A DNA stretch of 30,003 bases, taken from the NCBI GenBank assembly GCA_964475205.1, contig CAYYVQ010000030.1, forward strand, positions 1 to 30,003. Reading direction: 5' to 3'. The notes under the pieces were generated by a model. It did not search any database. It saw nothing but the letters and a program-made list of their open reading frames with translations, and was not told the DNA's origin. Source of the stretch: CAYSRM01 sp964475205 (GTDB lineage: Bacteria; Verrucomicrobiota; Kiritimatiellia; UBA8416; CAYSRM01). Position numbers and translations under genes: made by a program. Below, piece after piece: positions 6,702 to 14,375 of the stretch; positions within the stretch are counted from its first letter, which is position 1; each line of letters begins with the position of its first letter.

Positions 6702-8152
6702 AGATACTTCCTCGCCACTAGCCTGTCATCAAACGGCACAGTCTTATTTGCAAACTCCTGGAATGTCTCATGGCCCTTTCCGGCAATCAACACCACGTCG
6801 CCCGGCCTGGCGGATGCAACAGCCATTCGAATTGCTGATTCGCGATCCTCCACAACTTCATAGTCGGCGCCGGGACCGATACCCTCTTCAATTTCGCGAA
6901 GTATTGCATCCGGTTCCTCGCTCCTGGGATTGTCGGAAGTCAGATAACACTTATCTGCAAGCTTACCGGCAACCCTTCCCATCGCCGGTCTCTTGCTTCT
7001 GTCCCGGTCTCCTCCGCATCCGAAAACAATTATAAGACGGTTAGGCGTTATTTCCCGCAAGGTTGACAGAACATGCTCAAGTGCGTCGTCGGTGTGAGCG
7101 TAATCAACAAAAACACTGAACCTGCCTGAATGAATTTGTTCCAACCTTCCGGGTACCTTTTGCGCCGATGCAAGGGACCTGAGCGACACTTCGGTTTCAA
7201 TGCCCAGCGCCCCGCATATCGAGAAAGCAGCCAGGACGTTATAGATATTGAACCTGCCCAACAAACTTGAGACCATCTTCCCTCCACCCCATGGAGAACT
7301 TATCTCATACGAGCTGCCCTCATGCGTAAGATCTATGTTTTCAGCTGAAATATCCGCATTTTTCTCAATGCCGAAAGTCAGAAAAGTGGCGTCAATGTCC
7401 TCCCTTCCGGTCAACCGAACGGCAAACGGGTCGTCGGCATTCAGTATTGCAAACCTTTTTTTTCGCGTAGATTGAAGCTGCCGGAAAAGCATAGCCTTGG
7501 CTTCGAAATATTCCTCCTGGGTCTTATGATAGTCCAGATGGTCGCGAGTAAGGTTGGTGAAAACCGCAATATCAAAGTCCACCGCCCGCACCCGCTTCTG
7601 CACAAGGGCATGAGAAGAAACCTCCATTACCACGCTGCCACAGCCTGCCTCATTCATCTTAGAAAGCAAAGAATGCAAAACAGGGGGATCCGGCGTGGTT
7701 CTGGCCGCGGGTATTATCCTGTCGGCAATACGATACTCCACCGTGCCTATTACCCCGGGATCCCGGCCTGCATACTTGAGGACTCCGGCCACCAGGAAGG
7801 CAACCGTGGTCTTGCCGTTGGTCCCCGTTACTCCGATGACCTCCATATTTTGAGAAGGCCTGCCATAGAAATTTGCCGAAAGATCTGCCAGCGCATCGCG
7901 GCAGTCGGGCACAACAACCTGGCAGATGCCCCTGGGAATGCGCGAGGGCCTGTCGGTAACAATAACCGAAGCGCCCTTCGCCAGCGCATCCGATATGTAA
8001 TCAGCTCCGTCCACCTTCCGCCCTTTGATGGCCACAAATGCATTGCCTTGCCTTACGCTTCTCGAATCGCATGTAATACCGCTGACATCTGCAGGAATCT
8101 TGCCTGAGGTCGAATCGATTTTAACCCCACCTATAAATTTCCTGAACTTCAT
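6698..8152 (-). CDS. murE: UDP-MurNAc-tripeptide synthetase MurE, probably meso-DAP-adding
   Basis: A 484-residue Mur ligase adding the third stem-peptide residue. Visible parts are CDSRSVRQGNAFVAIKG at about 28-44, P-loop GVTGTNGKTT at about 107-116, a GTVEYR segment, the TRDHLDYH motif, the lysine in EAKAMLF (about K219, the site usually carbamylated), and GKGHE near the C-terminus. DNPR at about 407-410 is the motif associated with meso-diaminopimelate recognition; lysine-adding MurE enzymes differ there. This predicts an A1-gamma, Gram-negative-type peptidoglycan. The gene is preceded by a small ORF whose stop codon runs into an AAAGGAG sequence about 15 bases before the ATG, and it overlaps murF by 4 bases. 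Confidence 0.95.
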   Translation of the reverse strand: MKFRKFIGGVKIDSTSGKIPADVSGITCDSRSVRQGNAFVAIKGRKVDGADYISDALAKGASVIVTDRPSRIPRGICQVVVPDCRDALADLSANFYGRPSQNMEVIGVTGTNGKTTVAFLVAGVLKYAGRDPGVIGTVEYRIADRIIPAARTTPDPPVLHSLLSKMNEAGCGSVVMEVSSHALVQKRVRAVDFDIAVFTNLTRDHLDYHKTQEEYFEAKAMLFRQLQSTRKKRFAILNADDPFAVRLTGREDIDATFLTFGIEKNADISAENIDLTHEGSSYEISSPWGGGKMVSSLLGRFNIYNVLAAFSICGALGIETEVSLRSLASAQKVPGRLEQIHSGRFSVFVDYAHTDDALEHVLSTLREITPNRLIIVFGCGGDRDRSKRPAMGRVAGKLADKCYLTSDNPRSEEPDAILREIEEGIGPGADYEVVEDRESAIRMAVASARPGDVVLIAGKGHETFQEFANKTVPFDDRLVARKYL

Positions 8153-8173
8153 TTCTGCAACCCGCCTTCTCCT

Positions 8174-8371
8174 TTAGAAGCTGGTTTCAGTAGAGGCTAG
8201 AACAGTCGAAGCAAGTCTCATTTTCAATCTTCGTTCTTTGGCCGAACAAACCCGATACCTCTGGCCATAGTCGACTCCGAATCCTTTACAGATCTCCCAT
8301 CCCAGCGCGCCGAGAACTCTGGAACGACCAAGTATGCGGCTATCGCAATTTGCACTGTCCTGAACTTTCAT
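8174..8371 (-). CDS. Small 65-residue ORF between ftsI and murE
   Basis: I do not recognise this ORF. The favoured ATG at 8371 is preceded by GGAGG with a 6-base spacer, a strong ribosome site; another in-frame ATG at 8377 is too close to it. The TAA at 8174-8176 runs directly into AAAGGAG ahead of murE, a layout compatible with coupled translation. The product would be basic, with three Cys, a WEICKGFGVDYGQRY stretch and a C-terminal ERRLKMRLAS segment; no membrane helix or known motif is apparent. It sits in a 286 bp ftsI-murE gap where dcw clusters are usually tight. It could be a clade-specific small protein or a chance frame in decayed repeat DNA. Confidence 0.4.
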   Translation of the reverse strand: MKVQDSANCDSRILGRSRVLGALGWEICKGFGVDYGQRYRVCSAKERRLKMRLASTVLASTETSF

Positions 8372-8438
8372 TGTCATCCTCCATATTTAAATTTTTCCAA
8401 CATTCACCGGATTACCGCTACAGATTAACGTAACACGC

Positions 8439-10151
8439 TCAATACGACTTCGATCGAACCAACCTGTAGGCCGGAAATTCACCCGAAGCATCCAGGTAGC
8501 GAAGGGAACCTGAGGCAATCTCTTTGAATGCCGGGGCCGCAACCCTGCCTCCCGTATGCAATGGCTGAGGCTCATCTACCACAACAATTACTCCTATCTC
8601 CGGAGTTTCCACGGGAACAAATCCGACAAAAGAAGCAACATGGGCCTCGTTCGAATACCTGCCTTCCACGGCTTTCTGGGCTGTTCCGGTCTTTCCTGCA
8701 ACGGTGTATCCATCAATCCTGGCGCGCCTGCCTGTTCCCCCTTCACCGGTCACCCTGGCCAGAAGTCTCTTCATTGTCAGGGCCGTTTCATAAGATATCG
8801 GCCTTGCTATAATTTCCGGTTTATTCTCTTTAAGGATCATCCCTGGCGTCCGCTCAACTCTGTTCACTACGTATGGACGCATCAGAAAACCGTCGTTTGC
8901 TATCGCGCAAACAGCTCCAAGCATCTGCAAGGAGGTCACCGCAACTCCATGGCCTATTGCAATCCTGGTCGGACTGATCTTTGTCCATTTGGAAACCGGA
9001 TGCAGTATCCCCCGCTCCTCTCCAGGCAGATCAATGCCCAGTTCGCTTCCTATCGAGAACATCTTCAGACACCTGTGAAGACGCTCATCCCCCGTCGCCA
9101 GCGCAATTTTAGCCGCTCCAATATTGCTGGATTTCTTGAGTATATCCGCAACGGTAAGCTCATCAAACGCGTGGTAATCGCGCAAAAGCCGTCTGGCATA
9201 ACTCCATGAACCGCCCTCACAATCAAAAACATCCCCTGGTTTCACTACCCCATGATCAAGAGCTGCAGCCAGTGTAATTGCCTTGAAAGTTGAACCGGGC
9301 TCGTACACTTGCCCGATAGCACGGTTTAAACGGGAATCAGGAGTTGATGTTCTGAATTCATTCAGGTTAAAAGCGGGTCGGCTTGCCATTGCCAGAATCT
9401 GTCCGGTTCTGACCCTCTGAACGATCGCCCATGCGCCCTTTGCATTATGCCGGGAAACTGTCTCTTCCAGAACCTGCTCGACTATATACTGTATGTTCTG
9501 GTCCAGCGCAAGACGCACATCCGCGCCCTTGAGCGCAGGCACCCATTTGTCCCGGTGCCAGTACATTTCCTGGTGCAACGCGTTTACACGGCTTTCAACA
9601 AGACCCGGCGTACCCTTCAGATAACTGTTCATAGCCTGTTCAACGCCCGAACATCCCATTGCTTCATGATTCACAAAACCCAGAACGTGGCACATAAACC
9701 GGCCTTGCGGATAATAACGGACGGTTGTATCACGCAGAAAAACTCCCGGCAGGCTCTGGAGCGGTTCGGCGTCGCTCACCGGAACATAACGCTTAATATA
9801 GGCAAATCTCCTGTCGTCGCGGTCAAGACGCCGGCGAATTTTATTAATATCGATTTTCAGCGCATCAGCCAGGTTTTCCGAAACAAGGTCAAGGTTGTCC
9901 GAAGCGCTCACCTTCCATGGATCGGCGCATACATCCTTTACGGCCAGATTCAAAGCCATGATATTGCCGCCTTCGCTGCTGTCATAAATGTTGCCCCGCC
10001 CCGCAATGATAGATTTCTCCATGCTGCGGTCAATGCTCGGGTCGTATTGCCATATATGCAAAAAGGCCAGGCGTGAACCCAGCCCCGACATAGCGGCCAA
10101 CAGGAAAACAGCTCCTACCGCAAACCTCAGTTTTATCGCCCGGTCATTCAT
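8439..10151 (-). CDS. ftsI: Division transpeptidase FtsI (penicillin-binding protein, class B)
   Basis: A class B penicillin-binding protein of about 570 residues that cross-links septal peptidoglycan. One N-terminal membrane helix (about 9-30) is followed by a periplasmic pedestal domain and then a transpeptidase domain. The active motifs are STFK with nucleophile about S287, SSN at about 341-343, and KTGT at about 487-490. No PASTA repeats are present at the C-terminus. I chose the ATG at 10151, which overlaps the ftsL-like stop by 8 bases and gives a short basic cytoplasmic tail (MNDRAIKLRF). An ATG at 10190 would add 13 residues and overlap ftsL further. Position after ftsL supports the divisome form rather than elongation PBP2. 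Confidence 0.93.
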   Translation of the reverse strand: MNDRAIKLRFAVGAVFLLAAMSGLGSRLAFLHIWQYDPSIDRSMEKSIIAGRGNIYDSSEGGNIMALNLAVKDVCADPWKVSASDNLDLVSENLADALKIDINKIRRRLDRDDRRFAYIKRYVPVSDAEPLQSLPGVFLRDTTVRYYPQGRFMCHVLGFVNHEAMGCSGVEQAMNSYLKGTPGLVESRVNALHQEMYWHRDKWVPALKGADVRLALDQNIQYIVEQVLEETVSRHNAKGAWAIVQRVRTGQILAMASRPAFNLNEFRTSTPDSRLNRAIGQVYEPGSTFKAITLAAALDHGVVKPGDVFDCEGGSWSYARRLLRDYHAFDELTVADILKKSSNIGAAKIALATGDERLHRCLKMFSIGSELGIDLPGEERGILHPVSKWTKISPTRIAIGHGVAVTSLQMLGAVCAIANDGFLMRPYVVNRVERTPGMILKENKPEIIARPISYETALTMKRLLARVTGEGGTGRRARIDGYTVAGKTGTAQKAVEGRYSNEAHVASFVGFVPVETPEIGVIVVVDEPQPLHTGGRVAAPAFKEIASGSLRYLDASGEFPAYRLVRSKSY

Positions 10152-10533
10152 TACGAACCCTGCTGTCCCTGGAAATATGAACCAGAGCATCCTCGCCTAT
10201 GATTCTTCTGTCCGGATCAGGGTGGCGCAAAGGAAGTATCACAACCTGGTCCTTTCGGGGCCAATCCATCGCTATGTTCATTTCCCTGAGCTTACTCTCC
10301 AGGTTTTGCGGCGACTTCAGCCTTGTCCATTTGTAATTCTCATTTACATAATTGCGCCGCAATTCCTCATTCTCAATTTCCAGCGCTTTTATCTCTCTTC
10401 CCACTGCCTCGCACCTGCATCCCAGCCACACATAAGCTAAAGCCAACGTCGAAGCAAAAATAACCACCATCGCAAACGGAACGGGAAAAATGAAGCCGTC
10501 CGCTTTCTTCTTCCTGTTCTTTCGTTTTGCCAT
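10144..10533 (-). CDS. ftsL: FtsL-like division protein
   Basis: A small bitopic protein of 129 residues: a highly basic N-terminus (KRKNRKKK), one membrane helix at about 15-37, then a heptad-rich stretch (EIKALEIENEELRRNYVNEN, about 47-66) and a short extracytoplasmic tail. This is the FtsL architecture; FtsL is too divergent to call by motif, so position between rsmH and ftsI carries much of the weight. FtsL normally forms a complex with FtsB and FtsQ that activates FtsWI. The start at 10533 is set by GGAGGAG 4 bases upstream, inside the rsmH end, and one base separates the rsmH TGA from the ATG. A longer in-frame start at 10569 lies within rsmH and is less likely. Confidence 0.75.
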   Translation of the reverse strand: MAKRKNRKKKADGFIFPVPFAMVVIFASTLALAYVWLGCRCEAVGREIKALEIENEELRRNYVNENYKWTRLKSPQNLESKLREMNIAMDWPRKDQVVILPLRHPDPDRRIIGEDALVHISRDSRVRNE

Positions 10534-10534
10534 A

Positions 10535-11476
10535 TCACTCCTCCGTAATGCTTGAGTCTTCTTTTTCACAAACTCTCAGCTTTGCAGACCTCGCCCTTGG
10601 ATTTTGCGCCACTTCACTCTTCGAAGCAGTTACCGGCCCACGCGTAATAATCCGCACCCTGGGACAAACACCATTCCAAACAGCTCCGCCCCCCTGCAGC
10701 GACTCCATCCTGCCTCGATGTTCCACGAAAAATCTTTTGACAATCCTGTCCTCCAGACTGTGAAACGATATCGCAGCCAGGCGGCCGCCGGGCCTGAGAA
10801 GACCAAGGGCAACATCAAGACCCTTCTTTAAATTCTCAAGCTCATCATTAACCGCTATCCGTAACGCCTGGAAAACCCTGGTAGCAGGATGAATGCGGGA
10901 ACCGTGACGCGGAACCGTTGAGGACACAATGCTTGCCAGTCGGCCCGTTGATGAAACCGGCGCCTTTTGCCTCTCCCGCACAATCGCCCTTGCAATCCTC
11001 CGGGCATAACGTTCTTCTCCGTAAACCCTGAATATCTCTTCCAACCGCTCTCTTTCCCAGTTGTTAACAATGTCTTCGGCCGTTACCTTCATCCTCCGAT
11101 CCATTCTCATATCAAGCGGCCCGTCAACCGCAAAACTGAAACCTCTTGATTTGTCTGCAAGCTGGTTGGAACTTATGCCAAGATCCATAAGAATCCCGTC
11201 AACATCGCTGAAATTGTTTTCCCGGACAAGACGGTCCATCTCGGAAAAATCACCCTGTGCCACCTCGTGGCCGCCGCCATACCCGGTTAACCGCCTTTTC
11301 ACTTTACAAACAGCCTCTTCGTCTTTGTCCAACGCCAACAATTTCACTGGCTTCGATGATCGCTTCAAAATCTCCTCGCTGTGCCCGCCCCCGCCGGCCG
11401 TGGCGTCCACATAGGTTCCTCCCGATTCGACTTGAAGGAGATTCATAACTTCTTCAACCAGTACAGGTTCATGCAT
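10535..11476 (-). CDS. rsmH: 16S rRNA (cytosine1402-N4)-methyltransferase RsmH (MraW)
   Basis: A 313-residue SAM-dependent methyltransferase that modifies C1402 of 16S rRNA in the ribosomal P site. The N-terminus MHEPVLVEEVMNLL is the classic start of the family. The SAM-binding motif DATAGGGGHSEEIL is at about 24-37, and MDLGISSNQLADKSRGFSF and MRMD follow. The C-terminal block SFHSLEDRIVKRFF is also diagnostic. An ATGGAGC ribosome site precedes the ATG, and the gene starts 29 bases after mraZ, the standard mraZ-rsmH pairing at the head of dcw operons. Its end carries the ribosome site of the ftsL-like gene. Confidence 0.96.
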   Translation of the reverse strand: MHEPVLVEEVMNLLQVESGGTYVDATAGGGGHSEEILKRSSKPVKLLALDKDEEAVCKVKRRLTGYGGGHEVAQGDFSEMDRLVRENNFSDVDGILMDLGISSNQLADKSRGFSFAVDGPLDMRMDRRMKVTAEDIVNNWERERLEEIFRVYGEERYARRIARAIVRERQKAPVSSTGRLASIVSSTVPRHGSRIHPATRVFQALRIAVNDELENLKKGLDVALGLLRPGGRLAAISFHSLEDRIVKRFFVEHRGRMESLQGGGAVWNGVCPRVRIITRGPVTASKSEVAQNPRARSAKLRVCEKEDSSITEE

Positions 11477-11505
11477 AATGCTCCATAATCAAATATGACC
11501 GGGGA

Positions 11506-11985
11506 TCAAAAACCCACATATTGTGCGGCATCCAGGATCCCCTCTTTGCTCAGATCTCCGGATTCCTTCAGGTTTTCCGGACTCCAAAGTTCAAATCTGT
11601 CCAGGGCTCCAATCAAAACAACCTTTTCAACCAGGCCCGCATACGCCATCAATTCATCTTTTACCCTGATCCGGCCCTGGGAATCCCATGATACAAGATC
11701 CGAATGAGAAGCAAGAACACGGGCAAACTGACGGGCCTTGGGATCGGCTATCGAATGTTCACGCATGGTCTTGATTCTTCTTACAATCTCAGAAGCCGGA
11801 TAAACCGAAAGGCACTTGTCGTGGACGTCGGGCAACACATAAAGGCTCTTCGACTCTTTCACCTGCGCGCGCCATTGAGAAGGAATGGTCAACCTCTTCT
11901 TCGGATCAAGAGTGTGCTCGTACCTGTGTACAAATACCCCCTGGCCCGCTATCTCCTGCTCCAGATCTATGTTAACTTGGTCCAC
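11506..11985 (-). CDS. mraZ: Transcriptional regulator MraZ
   Basis: An AbrB-like DNA-binding protein that forms rings and, in the species studied, represses its own dcw operon. Two tandem domains are visible: the first has YEHTLDPKKRLTIPSQWR, the second has SWDSQGRIRVKDELMAYAGL, both family signatures. I chose GTG at 11985 (about 159 residues) because AGAGAGGT lies 5 bases upstream and the promoter is just beyond. A GTG at 12015 would put the start inside the promoter-like sequence. The N-terminus is then about 15 residues longer than the usual MFRGEYEHTLD form, and no in-frame alternative start is seen closer. It is the first gene of the dcw operon. Confidence 0.93.
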   Translation of the reverse strand: MDQVNIDLEQEIAGQGVFVHRYEHTLDPKKRLTIPSQWRAQVKESKSLYVLPDVHDKCLSVYPASEIVRRIKTMREHSIADPKARQFARVLASHSDLVSWDSQGRIRVKDELMAYAGLVEKVVLIGALDRFELWSPENLKESGDLSKEGILDAAQYVGF

Positions 11986-11999
11986 AACGTACCTCTCTG

Positions 12000-12034
12000 T
12001 GACACAATTCACCACATTGCCCCACCGATGTCAA
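12000..12034 (-). promoter_or_regulatory. mraZ/dcw promoter with three MraZ-box-like repeats
   Basis: On the minus strand, TTGACA (12034-12029) is a perfect -35, followed after 17 bases by TGAATT (12011-12006), a weak -10. Overlying them are TGGGG (12024-12020), TGGTG (12014-12010) and TGTCA (12004-12000), each starting exactly 10 bases after the last. MraZ is known to bind TGGGN repeats separated by 5 bases, so the spacing matches; the first copy is perfect and the other two are degraded. Binding here would occlude RNA polymerase. The inferred leader would be only about 15 bases to the GTG at 11985. Confidence 0.55.
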
Positions 12035-12231
12035 CATTTTTTTACAGTTTTCGTATCAGGAAAATAGAAATTATACCGAACTTTGGTTCCGCGCTCAGCA
12101 GAAAGGGAGAGGTCAGGGAAGGCTGAAGACGGGCGTCCCCGCCAGTTTTGCAGATTAATGTTATCGCAATTGCGCTATTGGCGCTTGCGGCAGGAATTCT
12201 ATGGGATAATATGCGGGATAGTAGCGTTAAC

Positions 12232-14160
12232 TTAACTTACATCTGCGCCCGGCTCCATCTCTCCATCAATGGTAACCAGCCGCAGCTTGCCGGACTTGGA
12301 GGCGGCAAGCAGCATGCCGTTGGAGTCAATGCCTCTTATTCTGGCAGGCTTAAGATTGGCAACAATAACAACCAGACGTCCCTTCAACTCCTCAGGGGTG
12401 TAATGCCTGGCAATTCCAGCCACAATGCCTCGCTCCTCGCCTCCTACATCGACGGCAAGCTTCATCAGTTTGTCCGTTTTCTCCACTGCTTCAGCCTCAA
12501 GAATACGTCCAACTTTAAGCTGAAGTTTCGAAAAATCCTCATACTCGACTCGAGCAATACCGGTTTCGCCAGACTTTCTCCCGGAAGACTTACTCTTTCC
12601 GGCTTCGGGCTTTATCCTCGGAAAAAGGTTTGGCATCTGGCCAATCCGGCAACCACTCTGCATAACGCCCCATTTATCAAGCTCATCGTGAGGAATGGGT
12701 CCCTTCGCCAAACCCAATGCCATGCGCAGGTCATCCATCTTCCCGGGCATGACCGGATACAAAAGACCGCTCACAACCCGAAGCGCCTCAACCCCAGTGT
12801 ACAAAACGGTGGCCAATTCCTCGCTCTTGTTCTGTTTGGCAAGCTTCCAGGGCTGCCGCTGCTCAAAATACCGGTTGGCTTCCCGAACAACTCCTGCAAT
12901 CTGCTGAATGCCCTGGTCAAGGCGCATGCCTTCAACTGCTTCGGCCATTTCCTTTGCGGCCGCCAGCGCGGAGTTCCTGAGAGCTTTCTCATGCTCGCCC
13001 TCCCGCGAAGACTCCGGCACACATCCGTCAAAATGTTTGCCTATCAGCTTCATCACGCGATTGAGCATATTGCCCAGATCATTGGCAAGGTCACTGTTGT
13101 ACCTGCGCACAAAGCTTTCTTCAGTAAAACTTGAATCCTGCCCGAGCGTCATTTCGGCTATGACAAAATATCTGAAGGGATCAACGCCGTATCTGTCGAT
13201 AAAGTCGATCGGATTTACAACGTTACCCCTGGACTTGCTCATTTTGTCCCTGCCCGACAACCACCAGCCGTGGGCAAAGACAGTCCGGGGCATCTCAAGG
13301 CCCATGGCCTTCAACATAGTGGGCCAGTATACGGTGTGCGTAGTGAGTATGTCTTTCCCTATCAGATGATAATCCGCCGGCCACCATTTGCGGAACTCGG
13401 CATCGTCGGAGCAGTACCCGGCAGCGCTGATATAGTTCACAAGGGCGTCAAACCAGACATAAGTAACAAACTGATCGTCAAATGGAAGCTCTATCCCCCA
13501 GTCCATACGGCTTTTCGGCCTGGAAATACAAAGGTCATTCAATCCTTTCTTGAGAAAACCAAGCGTCTCATTGCGCCTGAAGTCCGGCTGTATAAACTCT
13601 GGATGTTTGTTAATGTAATCTATCAGCCAGTCCTGGTACGCGCTCATCCTGAAAAAATAGTTGGCTTCCTTGATCGGCTCAACTGTTTTGCCACAACCAG
13701 GCTCAGGACAAACACCTTCGTTCAGATCCTTTTCAGTGTAAAACCGCTCACAGGTAACACAGTACCAGCCATTGTAATCAGCCCTGTATATTTCACCCTT
13801 GTTGTACAGCTCCTGCAGGATCTGCTGTACCACCCGCTTATGCCGTTCCTCTGTGGTGCGGATAAAATCATCATTTGATATTTCCAGTTTCTGCCACAGA
13901 TCCTGGAACCTGGTCACAGTCCGGTCCGCCTGCTGTTGAGGTGTAAGCCCGGCTTTGAATGCGGCAGCCTGAACTTTCTGTCCATGCTCGTCAGTGCCGG
14001 TTAGAAAAAACGTGGAAACACCGAAAAGCCTGTGATACCTGGCGAGCACATCGGCAAGTATAGTTGTATAAGCGTGTCCAATGTGCGGCTTGTCGTTCAC
14101 ATAATAAATCGGTGTAGTAACGTAAAATTTGTCTCTGTTCACATCATCCCTGTCTTTCAT
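12232..14160 (-). CDS. metG: Methionyl-tRNA synthetase MetG with C-terminal tRNA-binding domain
   Basis: A class I aminoacyl-tRNA synthetase that charges tRNA(Met). The PHIGHAYTT motif (HIGH) lies about 25 residues from the start, and KMSKS lies near residue 306. A zinc knuckle with Cys pairs (CVTC, then CPEPGC) sits in the connective insert. The last 100 residues (from VEYEDFSKLQLKVGRILEAE) form a Trbp111/EMAP-like tRNA-binding domain. The total of about 642 residues is normal for the domain-fused form. The start is ambiguous: GTG at 14166, ATG at 14160 (chosen; GGTG 5 bases upstream) or GTG at 14142 (near AGGG). It lies upstream of mraZ, but the dcw promoter between them suggests separate control. 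Confidence 0.94.
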   Translation of the reverse strand: MKDRDDVNRDKFYVTTPIYYVNDKPHIGHAYTTILADVLARYHRLFGVSTFFLTGTDEHGQKVQAAAFKAGLTPQQQADRTVTRFQDLWQKLEISNDDFIRTTEERHKRVVQQILQELYNKGEIYRADYNGWYCVTCERFYTEKDLNEGVCPEPGCGKTVEPIKEANYFFRMSAYQDWLIDYINKHPEFIQPDFRRNETLGFLKKGLNDLCISRPKSRMDWGIELPFDDQFVTYVWFDALVNYISAAGYCSDDAEFRKWWPADYHLIGKDILTTHTVYWPTMLKAMGLEMPRTVFAHGWWLSGRDKMSKSRGNVVNPIDFIDRYGVDPFRYFVIAEMTLGQDSSFTEESFVRRYNSDLANDLGNMLNRVMKLIGKHFDGCVPESSREGEHEKALRNSALAAAKEMAEAVEGMRLDQGIQQIAGVVREANRYFEQRQPWKLAKQNKSEELATVLYTGVEALRVVSGLLYPVMPGKMDDLRMALGLAKGPIPHDELDKWGVMQSGCRIGQMPNLFPRIKPEAGKSKSSGRKSGETGIARVEYEDFSKLQLKVGRILEAEAVEKTDKLMKLAVDVGGEERGIVAGIARHYTPEELKGRLVVIVANLKPARIRGIDSNGMLLAASKSGKLRLVTIDGEMEPGADVS

Positions 14161-14291
14161 ATTCACACCATACCGTTTTTAATGATCCCATCTGCCGGGT
14201 TTCAAACACAAGACCGGTTCAAAAAACATCTTTTGCTCAGATTTGTCAACGCTTAACCCGATTTCCCTTGCCACTCACCCTCTTCTCCGCG

Positions 14292-14350
14292 CTCCTTGCG
14301 TTCTCTGCGGTGAATTTCTCCCAGTCTGTTTTCAGTGTCCTTTCGTGTAT
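14292..14350. repeat. Degenerate microrepeats between metG and priA
   Basis: The 209 bp metG-priA gap contains CTCCTTGCGTTCTCTGCGG (14292-14310) followed by TGAATTTCTC, and then TTCAGTGTCCTTTCGTGTAT (14331-14350). Both are built of short T-rich units separated by GCG or GTG. The second resembles the TTTAGTGTCCATTAGTGG string near base 10, with about 17 of 22 positions matching by eye. Plus-strand translations are repetitive and carry no domain. I recall similar strings in intergenic DNA of uncultured bacteria but cannot verify this here. Confidence 0.45.
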
Positions 14351-14375
14351 TTCGCAGTTTCTCTTCTTCCTTCCC

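Noticed and set aside
7472..8107. Plus-strand open frame of 211 codons
   Set aside because: It lies fully antisense to murE, whose motifs are all intact; composition follows the complementary strand.
8387..8575. Minus-strand 62-codon frame at the ftsI end
   Set aside because: It overlaps the 3' end of ftsI in another frame and has no independent support.
12148..13134. Long plus-strand open frame of 328 codons
   Set aside because: It is antisense to the 3' half of metG, has no recognisable domain, and metG is unmistakable on the other strand.
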